Below are positions 17,580 to 29,232 of a stretch of 64,000 bases of DNA, in pieces (the stretch's first letter is position 1; each line of letters starts with the position of its first letter). The stretch covers positions 248,001 to 312,000 of the forward strand of contig CANTFL010000086.1 in assembly GCA_947650285.1 (NCBI GenBank). The letters are read 5' to 3'. A program made the translations under genes and the position numbers. Below the pieces are notes generated by a model. That model was given only the letters and a program-made list of their open reading frames with translations. It ran no database searches and was not told the DNA's origin. Origin of the DNA: Hyaloperonospora brassicae. Its lineage: Eukaryota > Oomycota > Peronosporomycetes > Peronosporales > Peronosporaceae.

Positions 17580-19299
17580 ATGCTGGGCAAAGTGGGTCGT
17601 CTCCTGCATCGCGGACCAGCGGCGGCGCTGCGTCGTCGCGCGGTTCTTCGCAGCTGCTTCAACGTCCGTCCGTTCTCTGCACGAGGCGGCTACGAGGCTG
17701 ACGACCAGGAGCGAGACGCGGGGCTAGTGGATCTCTCGCAGCTGGACGGACCCGACGACTGTGACGATGCAGCAGACGAGTGGACGCTGGACAGTCATGA
17801 CGGAATCGCAGAGCACGTCAAGCAGAAGGTGCGCGTGCGTCGTGCGCAGCATTCGAGCCGCCGCTTCGTGGACCGCATCCGCGTGAAAGCGACGGGTGGC
17901 CACGGGGGAAACGGCTGCGCAAGCTTTTTTTCCGAGTCGGCGATGCGCAAACGTCCGAATGGCGGACACGGCGGTGCTGGAGGAGACGTTGTGGTCGAAG
18001 CGACTGGCAAGATGCAGGACCTGAGCAGTGGGACGCACCACTTCAAGGGCGGATCGGGAACGAACGGCATGCGTAAGTGACAGCGAAGAGGAGCGGGTGT
18101 TGCAACTGTTTCTAGCGAAGTGGTGGTACATAACTCACTGAGCTCGACGGTCTGTCTTCATGTCTGTGCAACGGCATCTGTGGCTGTTTGTAGCAAACGA
18201 CTCTGCTGGTAAAAGAGGTAAGCATTGCCACATGAAGGTGCCGTGCGGTACGCTCATCAAGCGCGTGGAGCGCTACGAGCGTGAGCTGGACAACGGCGAG
18301 TATGAGATCGTAGACAGGATGGAAGTCGTTGCGGATTTGGACAAACCTGGTGCGACGTTCCTGGCTGCTAAGGGCGGTAAACCAGGACTCGGAAACCGGA
18401 TTCTAGCAGGCAAGACGACGAATTTCGGTCGACTACGCAAGCACATGCCTGAGAGCAAAACTACGGGTCAACCCGGCACTTCTCAATATTACGAGCTGGA
18501 GCTCAAGACTATCGCTGATGCCGGTCTCGTGGGCTACCCGAACGCTGGAAAATCGACACTGCTGAGCGTGCTCAGTCGCGCTACACCAGAAATAGCCGCC
18601 TACCCTTTTACGACGCTCCACCCGTACGTGGGAATCGTGGAATTTCCGGACACTTTTCGCTTGAGCGTGGCTGACATCCCGGGGCTCATTGATGGGGCAC
18701 ATCGAAATGTCGGTCTCGGTCACGATTTCTTGCGCCACATTGAGCGCACAAAGGTGTGTCAGAGGTGCGTCCTTGTTTTGCTGCCGTTAGTGTACTTATC
18801 CGATTGCTTGATGTCTGTACGTGCAGGTCCTGATGTACGTGCTTGACACAGCTGGCTCAGAAGGACGCGATCCTCTGGATGATTTCCGACATCTACAGAG
18901 AGAACTGGAGCTGTACGCCCCAGGCATCTCATCGCGCCCTTCCCTGATCATTGCTAACAAGATGGATGAGCATGGTAGAAGATACATTGCCTGGACTTTT
19001 ACACAACCTTACAATATCCCGTGCGATGTGTGCAAGCACTCTAACACTCTGTTTGCTATAACAGGTGCCGAAGACAATCTTTCCAAGCTGCGTCATTCTA
19101 CCGATCTTGCGGTACTTCCAGTTAGGTAAGGTTAACAGCTCGTGGTCGCAACACATCTTGTTGCACGTTATCTGCCGTTGTCGTAACTGTGTTTGTTGCT
19201 TGATTGAATAGTGCGCTCCACAAGGTTGACATTGGTACCGTAGCACGTACACTACGGTGGATGATTGAGAGCTACAGCAAGCTCACGAAGTCAATATAG
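17580..19299 (+). CDS. MTG2: Obg-family GTPase, probably mitochondrial (MTG2/ObgH-like)
   Basis: Assembly GTPase for the large subunit of the organellar ribosome. Exons 17580-18072, 18194-18753, 18827-18974, 19075-19125, 19212-19299, all GT-AG. The N-terminus ([20 protein letters not shown]) is Arg-rich and nearly free of acids, as in mitochondrial presequences. The Obg fold follows, with glycine-rich [14 protein letters not shown] and [14 protein letters not shown] segments and [13 protein letters not shown]. The G domain has G1 GYPNAGKS, G2 in [11 protein letters not shown]3 [11 protein letters not shown]4 NKMD and a G5-like LPVSA formed across the last intron. The end (KLTKSI) is short, with no extra TGS or OCT domain. 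The match to bacterial Obg is clear; mitochondrial rather than plastid or nucleolar location is inference from the presequence and the non-photosynthetic host. Confidence 0.92.
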
Positions 19300-20177
19300 A
19301 ACAAGCACCATTTGCACCCTGCACTGGTCAAACTACACGGTGCTGTTACGGGCCTTCCTGTAATTGTTCAACCAGACGATACGGGCGTTACTGTGGTGCG
19401 TCATGTTCTCAGGCCGAATCTTAGCTCTGCATTGTTGTTGCTATACCACAAATGCCCTCCGCGTCGTGGACGTATCTGATCAACAAAAGAGAAACGCTCT
19501 GAAATGCTGAACGGAGTACGTCAATCCTTCGACGCTCACTGTCTATGACGCACAAGGTTTTGACCAAGTAAACAAGTACTTTGTCAGCAGCAGCTACTGG
19601 AGATTCTGCCACGCGAGAGGGTGTACTACGAAAGAATTGATTACGCTCAATGGCTCGTGTTTCGATGAACGCAGACGTACAATCGATGGCCTCGCATAGC
19701 TTCATACGATACGTGAAAGAATACGGTCACACTATCGCCCGAGGCGACATGTATTTGTAAGCGCCGTGGCACTCGTTTCTTCGACTTGCAGCGTTCGCAA
19801 GCCCAAACTCTACGGATTCTGTCGGATCTGGTTTGTCATACCGTTCACCGTGTACTGTCAAAGAGCGGGCACAGGTACTGCTGACAATAGTGCAGTTATC
19901 GGCCCTAGAGGTGTCTCGACACTGGAATACCAGCTGCTCGCGTTATGCGTGCTAGCTACAGACAATCGTGTGCGGAAGAACGGTAACAACCTGCTCCGAG
20001 GCATATGCACCGGTGCAGCATACAGCACGACGTCAGTCAAATGCACTGCAAGACTTGTTCAGGATGACAACGATCGAACCAACGTGCAAATGCCATTCCA
20101 GTTCGGTAGATTCATCAGGCATACTGTTCTTTTCAACGCTCATTACACTGCTGTCTTACACGCTGGCAACCGCGCAG
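19300..20177. other. intergenic region without a supported gene
   Basis: Short frames occur on both strands (for example minus strand 19705-19421 and plus strand 19766-20188), but none has recognisable domains, consistent splice signals or a promoter. It should contain the 3' ends of the Obg gene (+) and the eL6 gene (-). Confidence 0.4.
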
Positions 20178-21494
20178 TTAAAACTTGAGAGCGTGCACGC
20201 GGTCGCTCTTTGTCAAGGTGAACTTGGCATTCAGGTAGGCCTTGAGGAACGGCTCGGCGTCAAGCTTCTTGACAAGAGCCGAGTCTACAGCCTTCTGGTC
20301 CTTCTTGCGCTGCTCCGAGATCACGGGAGCCTGTACACAGCATGACCACAATTAGTCTCTTGTAGGAACTTGTGTGCCGAAGCAAGCGATCCCAAGCGCT
20401 CTTGTAATCGGCGAATGGCAACATCTACAATATCGACCCTTCCCCTCATACGCCGTGCAAGAAGCAGACCGGTGACGTGTGGCAAGACATTGCAATAGCA
20501 ACGCCCTATCCATTCCAACACGACTGGACCACTAAATCGCTACGGGCGACTGGTCCCGAAGATCTGACTTGCAGGGAATGGATGCCTCGCGTACACCAGC
20601 AATGCACAAGTAAAAAAGGAACTTACCTCGTTTGACTGCGCAAAGAACTGCTCCTCTTTGCTCTTCTTTGCAGCCTTTTCCCGGGCAAAGTAGGCGTCGT
20701 CAATGGCCGGAAGCTCAAGGCCCTCCATGTTGACCTTGGTCGACGTAGCAATCACGAACGACTGGTTCACACGACGAAGCGGCACGCCGTTGATCTTGTA
20801 GGGGCCTACGCACGACCATGTAGACAGCAAGATGAGTGCCACACGTTACACTATCAACAACGCCAAGCACAAACAGGCACAAGACAGCATTCCTCAGGTC
20901 TCATAATCTGATGGATCTTTGACAAACATCACCTGTCTCATCCACATCACTGCCCTCAGTATGACGCGTGGACCGTAGCCTCATTTCTCTTTTTTCACCC
21001 ACAAAGGGTTCCGTAACAGAAAATCAGCCCGTGCGTCATACAAAGGAACAGCTGCGGTCGAGACGAGGGCGGCAGAGTGTCTCGCAAGTGTCACATTTGC
21101 ATCATCGGAATACCGTCCCCCACCATTGCTTAACATCAACAGTACATTTCTTACCCGTCACAAGCAGCAGGCCCGATGCCAATTGCTTCAGGAACACCAC
21201 ACGCTTGCCACGGAAGCGGCCCGAGAGCAGAATAAGCACAGTGCCCGGCGTGATGGACTTGCGCAGCTTTGCGGTCTTGACACTGTTGCGCTTGGTCTTG
21301 GCCGACTGCAACGGCTTCGGGATGTAGTCCGCCGGGTACCACTTCTTCGTGCACGGTTTCTTCACAACAGTCACCTTCTTCTCGCCGCCCTTCTTGACCA
21401 CCATGCCACGGCCGTTCTTCTTGGAGAGACTGTTGCGCGAGATGGCGTTGATGCCACGGGCGAGCACGACGTTGTGTGTCTTGGAAACGGCCAT
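20178..21494 (-). CDS. RPL6: 60S ribosomal protein eL6
   Basis: Structural protein of the cytosolic large ribosomal subunit. Exons, reading leftward: 21494-21155, 20805-20627, 20330-20178; total 223 residues, normal for eL6. Family landmarks include [52 protein letters not shown] joined across the first intron to [15 protein letters not shown], then [16 protein letters not shown] and a C-terminal [18 protein letters not shown] further intron of 84 bases (21592-21509) lies in the 5' untranslated region, 14 bases before the ATG, with gtaaga and ctcag borders. The first coding intron is long for this genome (349 bases). Introns at the 5' end of ribosomal protein genes often affect expression; that role here is inference. 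Confidence 0.97.
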
Positions 21495-21619
21495 GGTGAT
21501 GAATATACCTGAGCAAACGATGAGACTAGTGATCAGTCTCGAGCTTTGGTCGCATGCAGCACTGTCAACCACATCACATTCCTCGTGTCTTACCTGTCTG
21601 AAAAGAACTGAGTGCGTCG

Positions 21620-23035
21620 AGAAGCCCGAACACGTCCTCAGAGCCAACGACAGCCAACCACAAAGTTCATGTACACAACATCAGGAAAAGGGGAGGTACG
21701 CGGTACCATTCGGCGCGTCCATGTCAATGTGTGAGGCGAGTGGACCGGTTCGAGCTGGGTTCGGGCCAGCGAGAGATAAGTACGTTTTTGCATTTGAAAG
21801 CCGTCCTCAAAGTCCGCACCAGACGAGGCAGGACGAGACATGTTCGTCACTCCACATAGTTTGCAGTGCTCCCTCTGATAACTGATGAACGTTATGGACG
21901 AACTTAACGGAGATGGCTTCAAATTACACTAAACGGTGACGGTTTTATTTGATACAGCACATGATAGGTGAATGAAAGCGCACTAAACAATCGTCTTGTT
22001 AGTGACCTTTATCCTAGATCCGGGTCATGGTCGACGGGCAACAGCAGATGGCGGAACGAAAGCTTACAAGCGCTACAACGTAACGTGCACTCAGCTTTGC
22101 TGGCAACTCGCGGGACGTCGAGCTGAAAACAAAAGTGAATGCAATAAATCGTTTATCGCATCTGATCGTCTCTTGGCACCATTAGAATTTGCTTCTGGGG
22201 CCCAGCGTGCAACACGTGCCCATCCTGTGCAACGCAAAGCCTTACAACAAGGAGACGGCTGCGAGTCTTGGGACCATGGACAGTGGAGTTCAATCAGCTA
22301 TTAGTCTTTGGTCTATGAACAAGAAGACGGCTATTGCTCAAGACACCTTCGAGCAACGTCAACGGACGGACGAGGTGGGCATAAGGTGCTACAGTGCGTG
22401 AGACAAACAACTAGTTTGTTCGTGCTCGGCAAAGCGCTTGCTTTTTGCCCACGGACGCAAGATCGATGCCAGGTCTGAGGTGCACAAGGTCCCATGCGGT
22501 ATCTGCTTTCTGAATAGCGGACGTCTGCTTACTGTCATTCGTCGGCGGCCTTCTGCGAGCTGTCCAGTATGCATCGCCATGAGATGGAGTAGCGTGGGAG
22601 GTAGCTGCCGAAGCCGAAGCGCCATGTGATGGCTCCTACTCTATGAGCATAGACAATCTTTTGCTAGGCCAAGATACAGCCTGAAAGGGAGCGCTGTTTG
22701 AAGGAAGCACGACTAATCAATGGCATAGTGGCATAGTGCACATAATTGCTGAAATGCTCACGTGTGCAATCTTATGAAGACAAGTTCACCATTCATGTCC
22801 GTCAACTGATCCGATACAAGAGAAGCTAGTTCCATATCCAAATCGAATATACATCATCGCGCTGCTGACGTGCTGCTAGCGTGTCATCGTCGTATCGCGG
22901 TGTCTATGTTCATGAAGCTGCTGACGGACATATCCACGTCGTACACAAGCGGTCATGACGACACATAGGAGTAGCGCATATATGTCGCAGTATGATATCG
23001 GGGAGCAAAGCGCGGCATGAAGAGAGCAAAGATGT
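21620..23035. other. region without a supported gene upstream of eL6
   Basis: Includes the eL6 promoter area near 21600-21620 (cactcagttcttttc on the minus strand, initiator-like). Weak coding-like text appears on the plus strand at 22189-22401 (VQHVPILCNAKPYNKETAAS), but it has no start context, partner exons or known domain. Otherwise nothing recognisable. Confidence 0.35.
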
Positions 23036-23093
23036 TCCCACACCGGGACTCGAACCCGGGTCTGCTGGGTGAGAGCCAGCTATGATTTTTACC
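23036..23093 (-). pseudogene. 3'-half tRNA-Glu (CUC) relic
   Basis: The minus strand carries an intact anticodon arm (CTGG, loop ctctcac, CCAG; anticodon CUC), a variable region, a perfect T arm around GGGTTCGAGTCCC and the 3' acceptor strand tgtggga. The sequence before the anticodon arm (tcggtaaaaatcatag) does not supply a D arm or the matching 5' acceptor strand tcccaca. This looks like a truncated or retroposed tRNA-Glu rather than a working gene. A canonical intron would sit after the anticodon, not before it, so splicing does not rescue it. Confidence 0.6.
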
Positions 23094-23559
23094 GAGAAGA
23101 CATGGCGTCAGCACCAGAGCTGACACAAGCACTCTCTGGTGTTTTGGAGGCACGGTCTTCGCACGTTTCTCACGCAATGGACGCCAACAAAGTCCATCGG
23201 TGCCGAGGACATGCTCGTCAGCTATCAGAAGGTCGTTGCTAATGTTGTTGACGTGCTTAAAGTGCACTGCCAAAAGGTGTGAGAAGAGTGCAAGAAGCTT
23301 ATATTGCCCCATGACGCTGCAAGGCTAAGCATTACCTCACGAACAGCAAACCTTGCTGGAAGAAGGTCGGACATTGCTGCGAGATCATCGGTGTCCTACA
23401 GAGCTAGAATTTTCCGCGGCAAGTTGCGTGGTACGCCTGTTGCGAAGATCGACAAGGTGCTGGTAAAGCCGATGTCGGGTTCGAAGCTGAGTCGGACGCC
23501 GGCAACCTCACGACACTGAGATGGTCGTAGTGGGATTACAAGCTGGAGGTATCGCACGT

Positions 23560-24060
23560 CGATGGGCAACGAACAAGATAGTCAGATGGTGACCGACATG
23601 CTGCACGTACTTCAGCTGAGACGGAGCAAGTCGATTACGGATGTTGACGCGAAGATGATCGGTCGTGCAGCACTTCGATCCCCGGTGCTGAAGCGGCTCT
23701 TCTTGGACCACAATGAGCTAGGTGATGGTGCAACCGTTTGCTCACAACGTCACAACAGCGAATGGCACTGCGTCACCTCCGTCTCGACAACAACGACGTG
23801 TCGTCCACGACGGCTCGAAGCAATCAGTGGCGCAAGTATGAATGGCGTGCAAACTCTTGACCGTCTTGGCTAGCGAGTCATGTGCAGATTGGTGACACTC
23901 ACTGGCATCGATGCAAGCCCTCCAGCACTACACGGCCCGTCCGCTGGCTCACTTGGACGTTTGCTGCAATGTTGTCGTCGAAGGCACTACCAAGCTGCTG
24001 CTGGCACTGGACCGCCAGAAGACAGGCATGCATTTGAATGTCCTTGGACACTTTTGTGAT
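23560..24060 (+). pseudogene. broken RNI-type LRR gene
   Basis: The plus strand from ATG 23562 reads MGNEQDSQMVTDMLHVLQL, then AALRSPVLKRLFLDHNELGD. The frame then shifts: LRR text resumes as MALRHLRLDNNDVSSTTA near 23762 in another frame, and again as PLAHLDVCCNVVVEGTTKLL near 23943 before a stop. The units match ribonuclease-inhibitor repeats like those in the gene at 11293-12958, so this is probably a decayed family member. Upstream (23300-23520) and downstream (24264-24449) frames may be further debris. Confidence 0.5.
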
Positions 24061-27000
24061 GTTTGAGACGACATACTTGCAACTACCTACTGGCTGATGA
24101 CAGTCTCACACGCCGACTTGCAAGCGAACAGTGTCAGCCTGGAACAGGCAAGTGCACCTGCTCGGCTGTCGAGAGCACCGGTGAGCCACACAGCACTTAT
24201 TTCTCTTTTGACAAGAACGAATTGGCTGTGTAATGGTGGTGCTGCCGCACTTTTTGAGTAGCTGTGACAGCGGGCCCGGATGGAGCCATTCTTGCTCATC
24301 GACTGGAGTGGGAACGTAGTCTTAGTGCGTGGGCTAGCGGCGATTGTCACACCTGTACGAGACATTTCTTGAACGCTTGTGCTGCACTTCAGGCATCACC
24401 GGCCGAGAAGAAGAATGAGCCCGATGGATCGGAAGTGTCGACGAGTTAATGGTCCAGACAAGTGCGAAACTCTTGGAGTCGGCACGCCGCCACTGACATG
24501 CTAACCGAAGCTTGGTCTACTAAATAACGACTTTGTGGGCACGACGAGCGAGAGGGCGATAGTTGGGCGCTCATAGCGTCCACCCTTCGCCCGCTAGGTC
24601 ATGTCTAGAGCGTCGAATCGGTAGCACGACGCCAAGTGTGTGATGACGGAGCGATGTTGACAGGTGTTGACATACCATATTGGAGGCCGCTTCTTCGCCC
24701 CCACACCCGCCAAAGAAGTGACTAGCGTCAGATGCACCTGACGAAGAGAAAAATTGCAGGATACGCAATGACGTCCACAACACGATGCTTCTTGCGACAG
24801 GGATTCTCGCTCATCGCAAGATGCCGTTTACCACCAGACGAGTGCCAGACTGCGTCTGATTGAACGCCGGGCATACACGTTCGTAGTGACGCCGCCTAAG
24901 GTACTCCTTCTGAACGGTGCAAACGCGCTGCTTGTCGAACAGTTCAGCGAAAGGCGACTCCAAAGAGTCGCGTTTACTCTGTATCGGGTGAGCGATCCCT
25001 GACCTTCTTCAATCGAGCAAAGTCAGCCAACGTTGTGGATGGTGTATTGACAGGTCTTGATGATGAATGCAGTCACCGTCACCGTCATCGACTCTGTTGG
25101 AACTTTTGGCTTCTTCATCGCCTTCGCAATCTGCTCCGTCGCGTCAGACTTTCGAATGTTATTCCGTATGATCGGCGCTTATCGGAAGCGCTCGAAACAC
25201 ATTGCTCGTCTTTGTTGCGTCTATCGATTCTGTTTAGGCTGTCACGAACATGCTGCCTTCCAACAAACAGTGCGCCAACGCTGCAGTCAGCAGTGTCCTC
25301 ATCGTCTGTCAGTCCGAGAAAGCGGCTCAAGGAAAACGTGTCGCTCGATAAACAAGCTCGCGCTTGCCTGCTCGGTCGACTACATTATTGGTTCTGTGGC
25401 TTGAAGGAAGACGCTAGGCTGCGGATGCATGAGGAACATACCAAGACCCGTTCACTTGATCCACGAAAAGTTCTCGTTCGATTGGCGTCCACAAATGACA
25501 ACTGTGTCGGATGCTCGAGTCCTTTGTGCTTGATTCGAGCAGTGTACGCTCTCCACTTGACAGTCCTCATTTTCCATTCGCAGCCTCGTCTCATCAACGT
25601 TCACCCGATGCTCGCTGGATTCGAAACACGTTTCGACGCATGCAATGCGGACGTAAATGCCAACGCCGGACGCCGACTCCCTACCTCATGTCTTCAGTGT
25701 CGAAGCCATATCCTAGCAGCATCAGCATTTTGCGCCTCGAGTTCTCGCCACGGTGCCGTTCACGAGCAACGTTATGACTGATGACGACGACCCCCCCCCC
25801 TTCGAGTGTGTTTTCAATTCAGCAGCGCCAACTTTTTGGCTACGGGCGCAACATCACATGACTGCATCATGAGTTGGTCGACGCAGCCAAACTCCAGCAC
25901 TCATGTCTACATGTGTCATGACGTACCCGGGAAGTCTGCCCGAAAGCGAGATCGTCGTGTTCGTATCCGTGCAGGAGATTCCAAGCCACTTTTTTCATGT
26001 CCTCCATCGAGCACGACCGAAACGGCGACTTGTCTCAGACCCGATGACGATCCCGACGTCTCGATGAGGCGCGCAACTGCATCGTCCGTCGTGTACCCGA
26101 CGCAAGCCACGTCTGTATGGAGCAATGCGATGGAAGCGGCGATAAAGTTACACCGCGCGTCCATACGCCGTCGCCCAGTTGGAGCACTGACACGAAAACA
26201 ATCGGACGGACCGAAGGTGCCCGCCCATTAGCAGCGACGTTGCGGTTTCCTGGTCCTTAGCCTGCCACGATGCAAAGCGAATTGCGCTCGAAAGCGACGG
26301 GGAACGCAGGTGTACTGTCGTGCTTGACGCTTTGTGAAGGATCCACTCACTTGGGACAAGTAGAAGCAGCCTGACGCACACGATACATGTGAAGATTTGC
26401 TGATAAGATACGGCTTTGACGAAGGGACGAAAAGCTCCGACCATCGACAAGTCGTGACGCGTGCTGACGATGGTGGCACAAAAGAACAAGAGTCAGAAGC
26501 ATCTGCCCCATCAGCTGCTTTTGCATGTTCTGAAAGAGAGAGGGAAAGTGATCGAGGGTGGACATGGAGGTCGGGCGAGGCACGCGGAAACGAACGGGGG
26601 TAATCACACGGACCAAATAAACATTGACCTTGATTGCAGTGCGTATGCATCGCATGATCCTCTGAAGAAAGTCGAGCTTTTGTAACTGTAGCAAGGTGTC
26701 AAGCAAGCCGAAACGATATTGTACGAGATCACCCAGATCGATCGGAATGAGACCAACGCAGTGCGCGACGTCCGCGAGTCGAGGATGCCGATTGACGGCG
26801 GCCTCTTAGGTCGTTCAACGCTGGGAAGCGGCGAGCAATGAGACTGTCGCTGGCCGATGCGCTAGACAGTGTGTTGCTCGACCCGACGCAGCAACAAAGC
26901 AGCAAGACAAACGGAGATTGCTGGTGGATACACACACGTTCGACAATGAGATGCAGTTTCGCTAGTCTTTCACAATTATGCAAGCGTTTCGTGAGTGCAT

Positions 27001-27926
27001 CATCGGTAAGGACGTGGCCGCATGTATTTGCGCTGGATGTTATGGGATTCAGCCAGCATACTATGGACGCAGGCGTTCGACACGTAGCCTTCGTGCAACT
27101 GGCAGAGGAGGCACCTTTTTCAGGACACGAGAAAGACAGTTGTAGCGCCGCCGAGAAGCAGCATGACCTGTCCAAGCTGCATTCAAAGGTCCCACTCAGC
27201 TGCACCTTCCGCTGGAAGTGCGCAGCGCACGAGAGGCAGTGTCATTATCTAGAAAAAAGCACAGGTTGCCCTCGCGTTCGAAGCGACCTGCATGCAGCCG
27301 CTCGAGTGCGACTCTCTCAGCGCAGAAGCACACGACCGATGAGCAGTGTCAACACAGTCACCTCTAAACTCCCTTCGCGCAGGAACTGACGGTCCACGAC
27401 ATTGGCTTTGCGCTTTGACGCTGACTGATCACAAAGCGACGGCTTGTTCGCTCGTGCAGACGGGCGACAGGTCGCCTCTCCTTCCGACACTGCACGTATT
27501 AGAATGTGACAGACTTCAGTACCGAGCGTTTCGCATCAGCTGGTGCGCGCAGTATCGATAAATGCATTAGACGCCTCTCGGTAGCCACATGTGCCTGATG
27601 GAGTGATCCACCCGGAAGGCGTATCTTGGCTTTGCGTGTCACGGGCGCATTGAATCGCGACTTGTTCATTGGCAGATTTGCAACAAGCGCCAGTACCTGC
27701 CTATGCGACGCGCAGCACCGTCCAAAACGGGACCAGAAAAAACGTTAGACAAGTCAATTGAGAGCGTGTCGAGCGTGGCGACGAGTCGAGTGGCGGCTTC
27801 CCACGCACGCACAAGCTCGTGGCCGTTCGGTTCGAACGTCGAGCTCTCTTTGGTCGGCAGCTCACTTTCCAAAACGCTTCGTCGCTGCTGTGAAGAGCTG
27901 CTGTCCATCCGTCAGTTGTCTTTACA
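24061..27926. other. long weakly coding region, no gene defended
   Basis: Open frames of 140 to 250 residues exist (plus strand 25035-25781, 25806-26231, 26838-27389; minus strand 26706-26347), but none has a recognised domain, and coding-like text moves between frames. A poly-C run at about 25790-25800 separates two frames. The 26838-27389 frame (MRLSLADALDSVLLDPTQQQ) and the 25806-26231 frame are the most protein-like and could be exons of real genes. I consider this a zone of decaying or poorly conserved genes. Confidence 0.3.
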
Positions 27927-29087
27927 ATGGAAGGCTCCGGGAGCGTGCAGACGCTCATCGATCGCTTTGAGCGATTGGCACGAGCCAATGCCGCAGCGCC
28001 AGGTCCACCCTCTCGGACTCTATTGACGTGGAAGAAGACGGTAATGCCTGCGTTGCGCGACTCGCCCGTGAAGAGAATCATCGGTCGCATGAACCGACAG
28101 CGATCGTCGGCTCTGTCCACACCCGTGCACACAGTCGCGGAGAAGGAGGAGGAGACGGCAGCGCCTGACAAAGAGCCACTGGATGGTGAAGAGACCGCTG
28201 AGCATGCAGAGGATCGAATGGATGAGGAGGGAACTGCTGAGTTGGTCAGAAAGCCGCTGCAAGAGGAGGAACGCGCAAGAGCCGATCTGTGCAAGTCGGT
28301 TGGCTGCAAGGATCTTACTGTTGAAGAGCTTGACGTGGATGACACTACGCCTTGCAGCCCCTACGATACCATCAAGACCTCTCTCTTCGCAATGGCGCCA
28401 CGCAGCCCGTCGGCTTCCTCTACCGCCTCTACAGGCTCTCTGGACTCGCTTTTCAATTCACCCGACCAACTGCAGTCGGCAGGCGAGACCAGTGCCGAAG
28501 GCTGTAAACCCGTCAGGCCCGCTGCAGTCGACTGCTCGAGATGCTCTTTTCGTTACGACAATCGACAACCAACGACAACGTCCAAGTTGGTCCCGCCAAC
28601 CATATACCGGCGTTGTATGCTCACTAGGAAGCCATCATGCACGACGACTATAGTCCCTGCCCACAAGACACCGCGGCAATCCTCGCAATCAGCACAGGAA
28701 GTCGTCGCGTCATCGTCATCCATCAGGACTCGCATTGCGCCGTCATCGATTCCTCGGTACATGGACTACGACAGTGCGCCGCGCTTTGCCGCTACCAAGG
28801 CCTGGAACATGGAGCGCCGTCGTCAGCTAGAAGAGCGCAACCGCACTCAAGCTGCGAAGAAGGTCAGGCTACCAGCAGGCAGCAAACCACCACCTTCGAC
28901 ACTGCACGTGAACGGTCCACGGATGACTGACGCCGGCTCGATGACGGCTGTACGCCACAGTGGCACAAGTGTCCGAACTGCGCTCAGTCGGAGCGGATCG
29001 ATGCCCGGCAGACCAAACAGCGCGCAGCCACTTGGGCAACTACGGCGCTGCAAAAGCATTCAATGCCCATACTCATCCGTGTTGTAG
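27927..29087 (+). CDS. hypothetical disordered basic protein
   Basis: Single exon of 386 residues, starting MEGSGSVQTLIDRFERLARA. The first 40 residues may form a helix; an acidic stretch (EKEEETAAPDKEPLDGEE) follows, then a long Ser/Thr/Pro-rich disordered region and a basic helix near residues 295-315 (ATKAWNMERRRQLEERNR), ending in Ser/Arg-rich sequence. Composition and the ERRRQLEERN helix recall cytoskeletal or spindle-associated proteins, but no domain is recognised, so no function is given. The frame stays open for 1.1 kb while antisense frames look like shadows. Confidence 0.6.
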   Translation: MEGSGSVQTLIDRFERLARANAAAPGPPSRTLLTWKKTVMPALRDSPVKRIIGRMNRQRSSALSTPVHTVAEKEEETAAPDKEPLDGEETAEHAEDRMDEEGTAELVRKPLQEEERARADLCKSVGCKDLTVEELDVDDTTPCSPYDTIKTSLFAMAPRSPSASSTASTGSLDSLFNSPDQLQSAGETSAEGCKPVRPAAVDCSRCSFRYDNRQPTTTSKLVPPTIYRRCMLTRKPSCTTTIVPAHKTPRQSSQSAQEVVASSSSIRTRIAPSSIPRYMDYDSAPRFAATKAWNMERRRQLEERNRTQAAKKVRLPAGSKPPPSTLHVNGPRMTDAGSMTAVRHSGTSVRTALSRSGSMPGRPNSAQPLGQLRRCKSIQCPYSSVL

Positions 29088-29232
29088 CTCTTGCGGATCT
29101 AGTGCTGCTGGCTTGACAGCCATTTAATTATTCAACTTGTGTACCCATCGTCGGCAATGACGAGCCTCGAGAGCTTTTCGATCGGTGCGTTCTTTTCATT
29201 GGCTCCGAGTCATTGCCAGACGTTCCGCCACT

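Noticed and set aside
25035..25781. Plus-strand 248-residue frame
   Set aside because: Cys/His/Arg-rich without a domain, with competing text in other frames; not defended as a gene.
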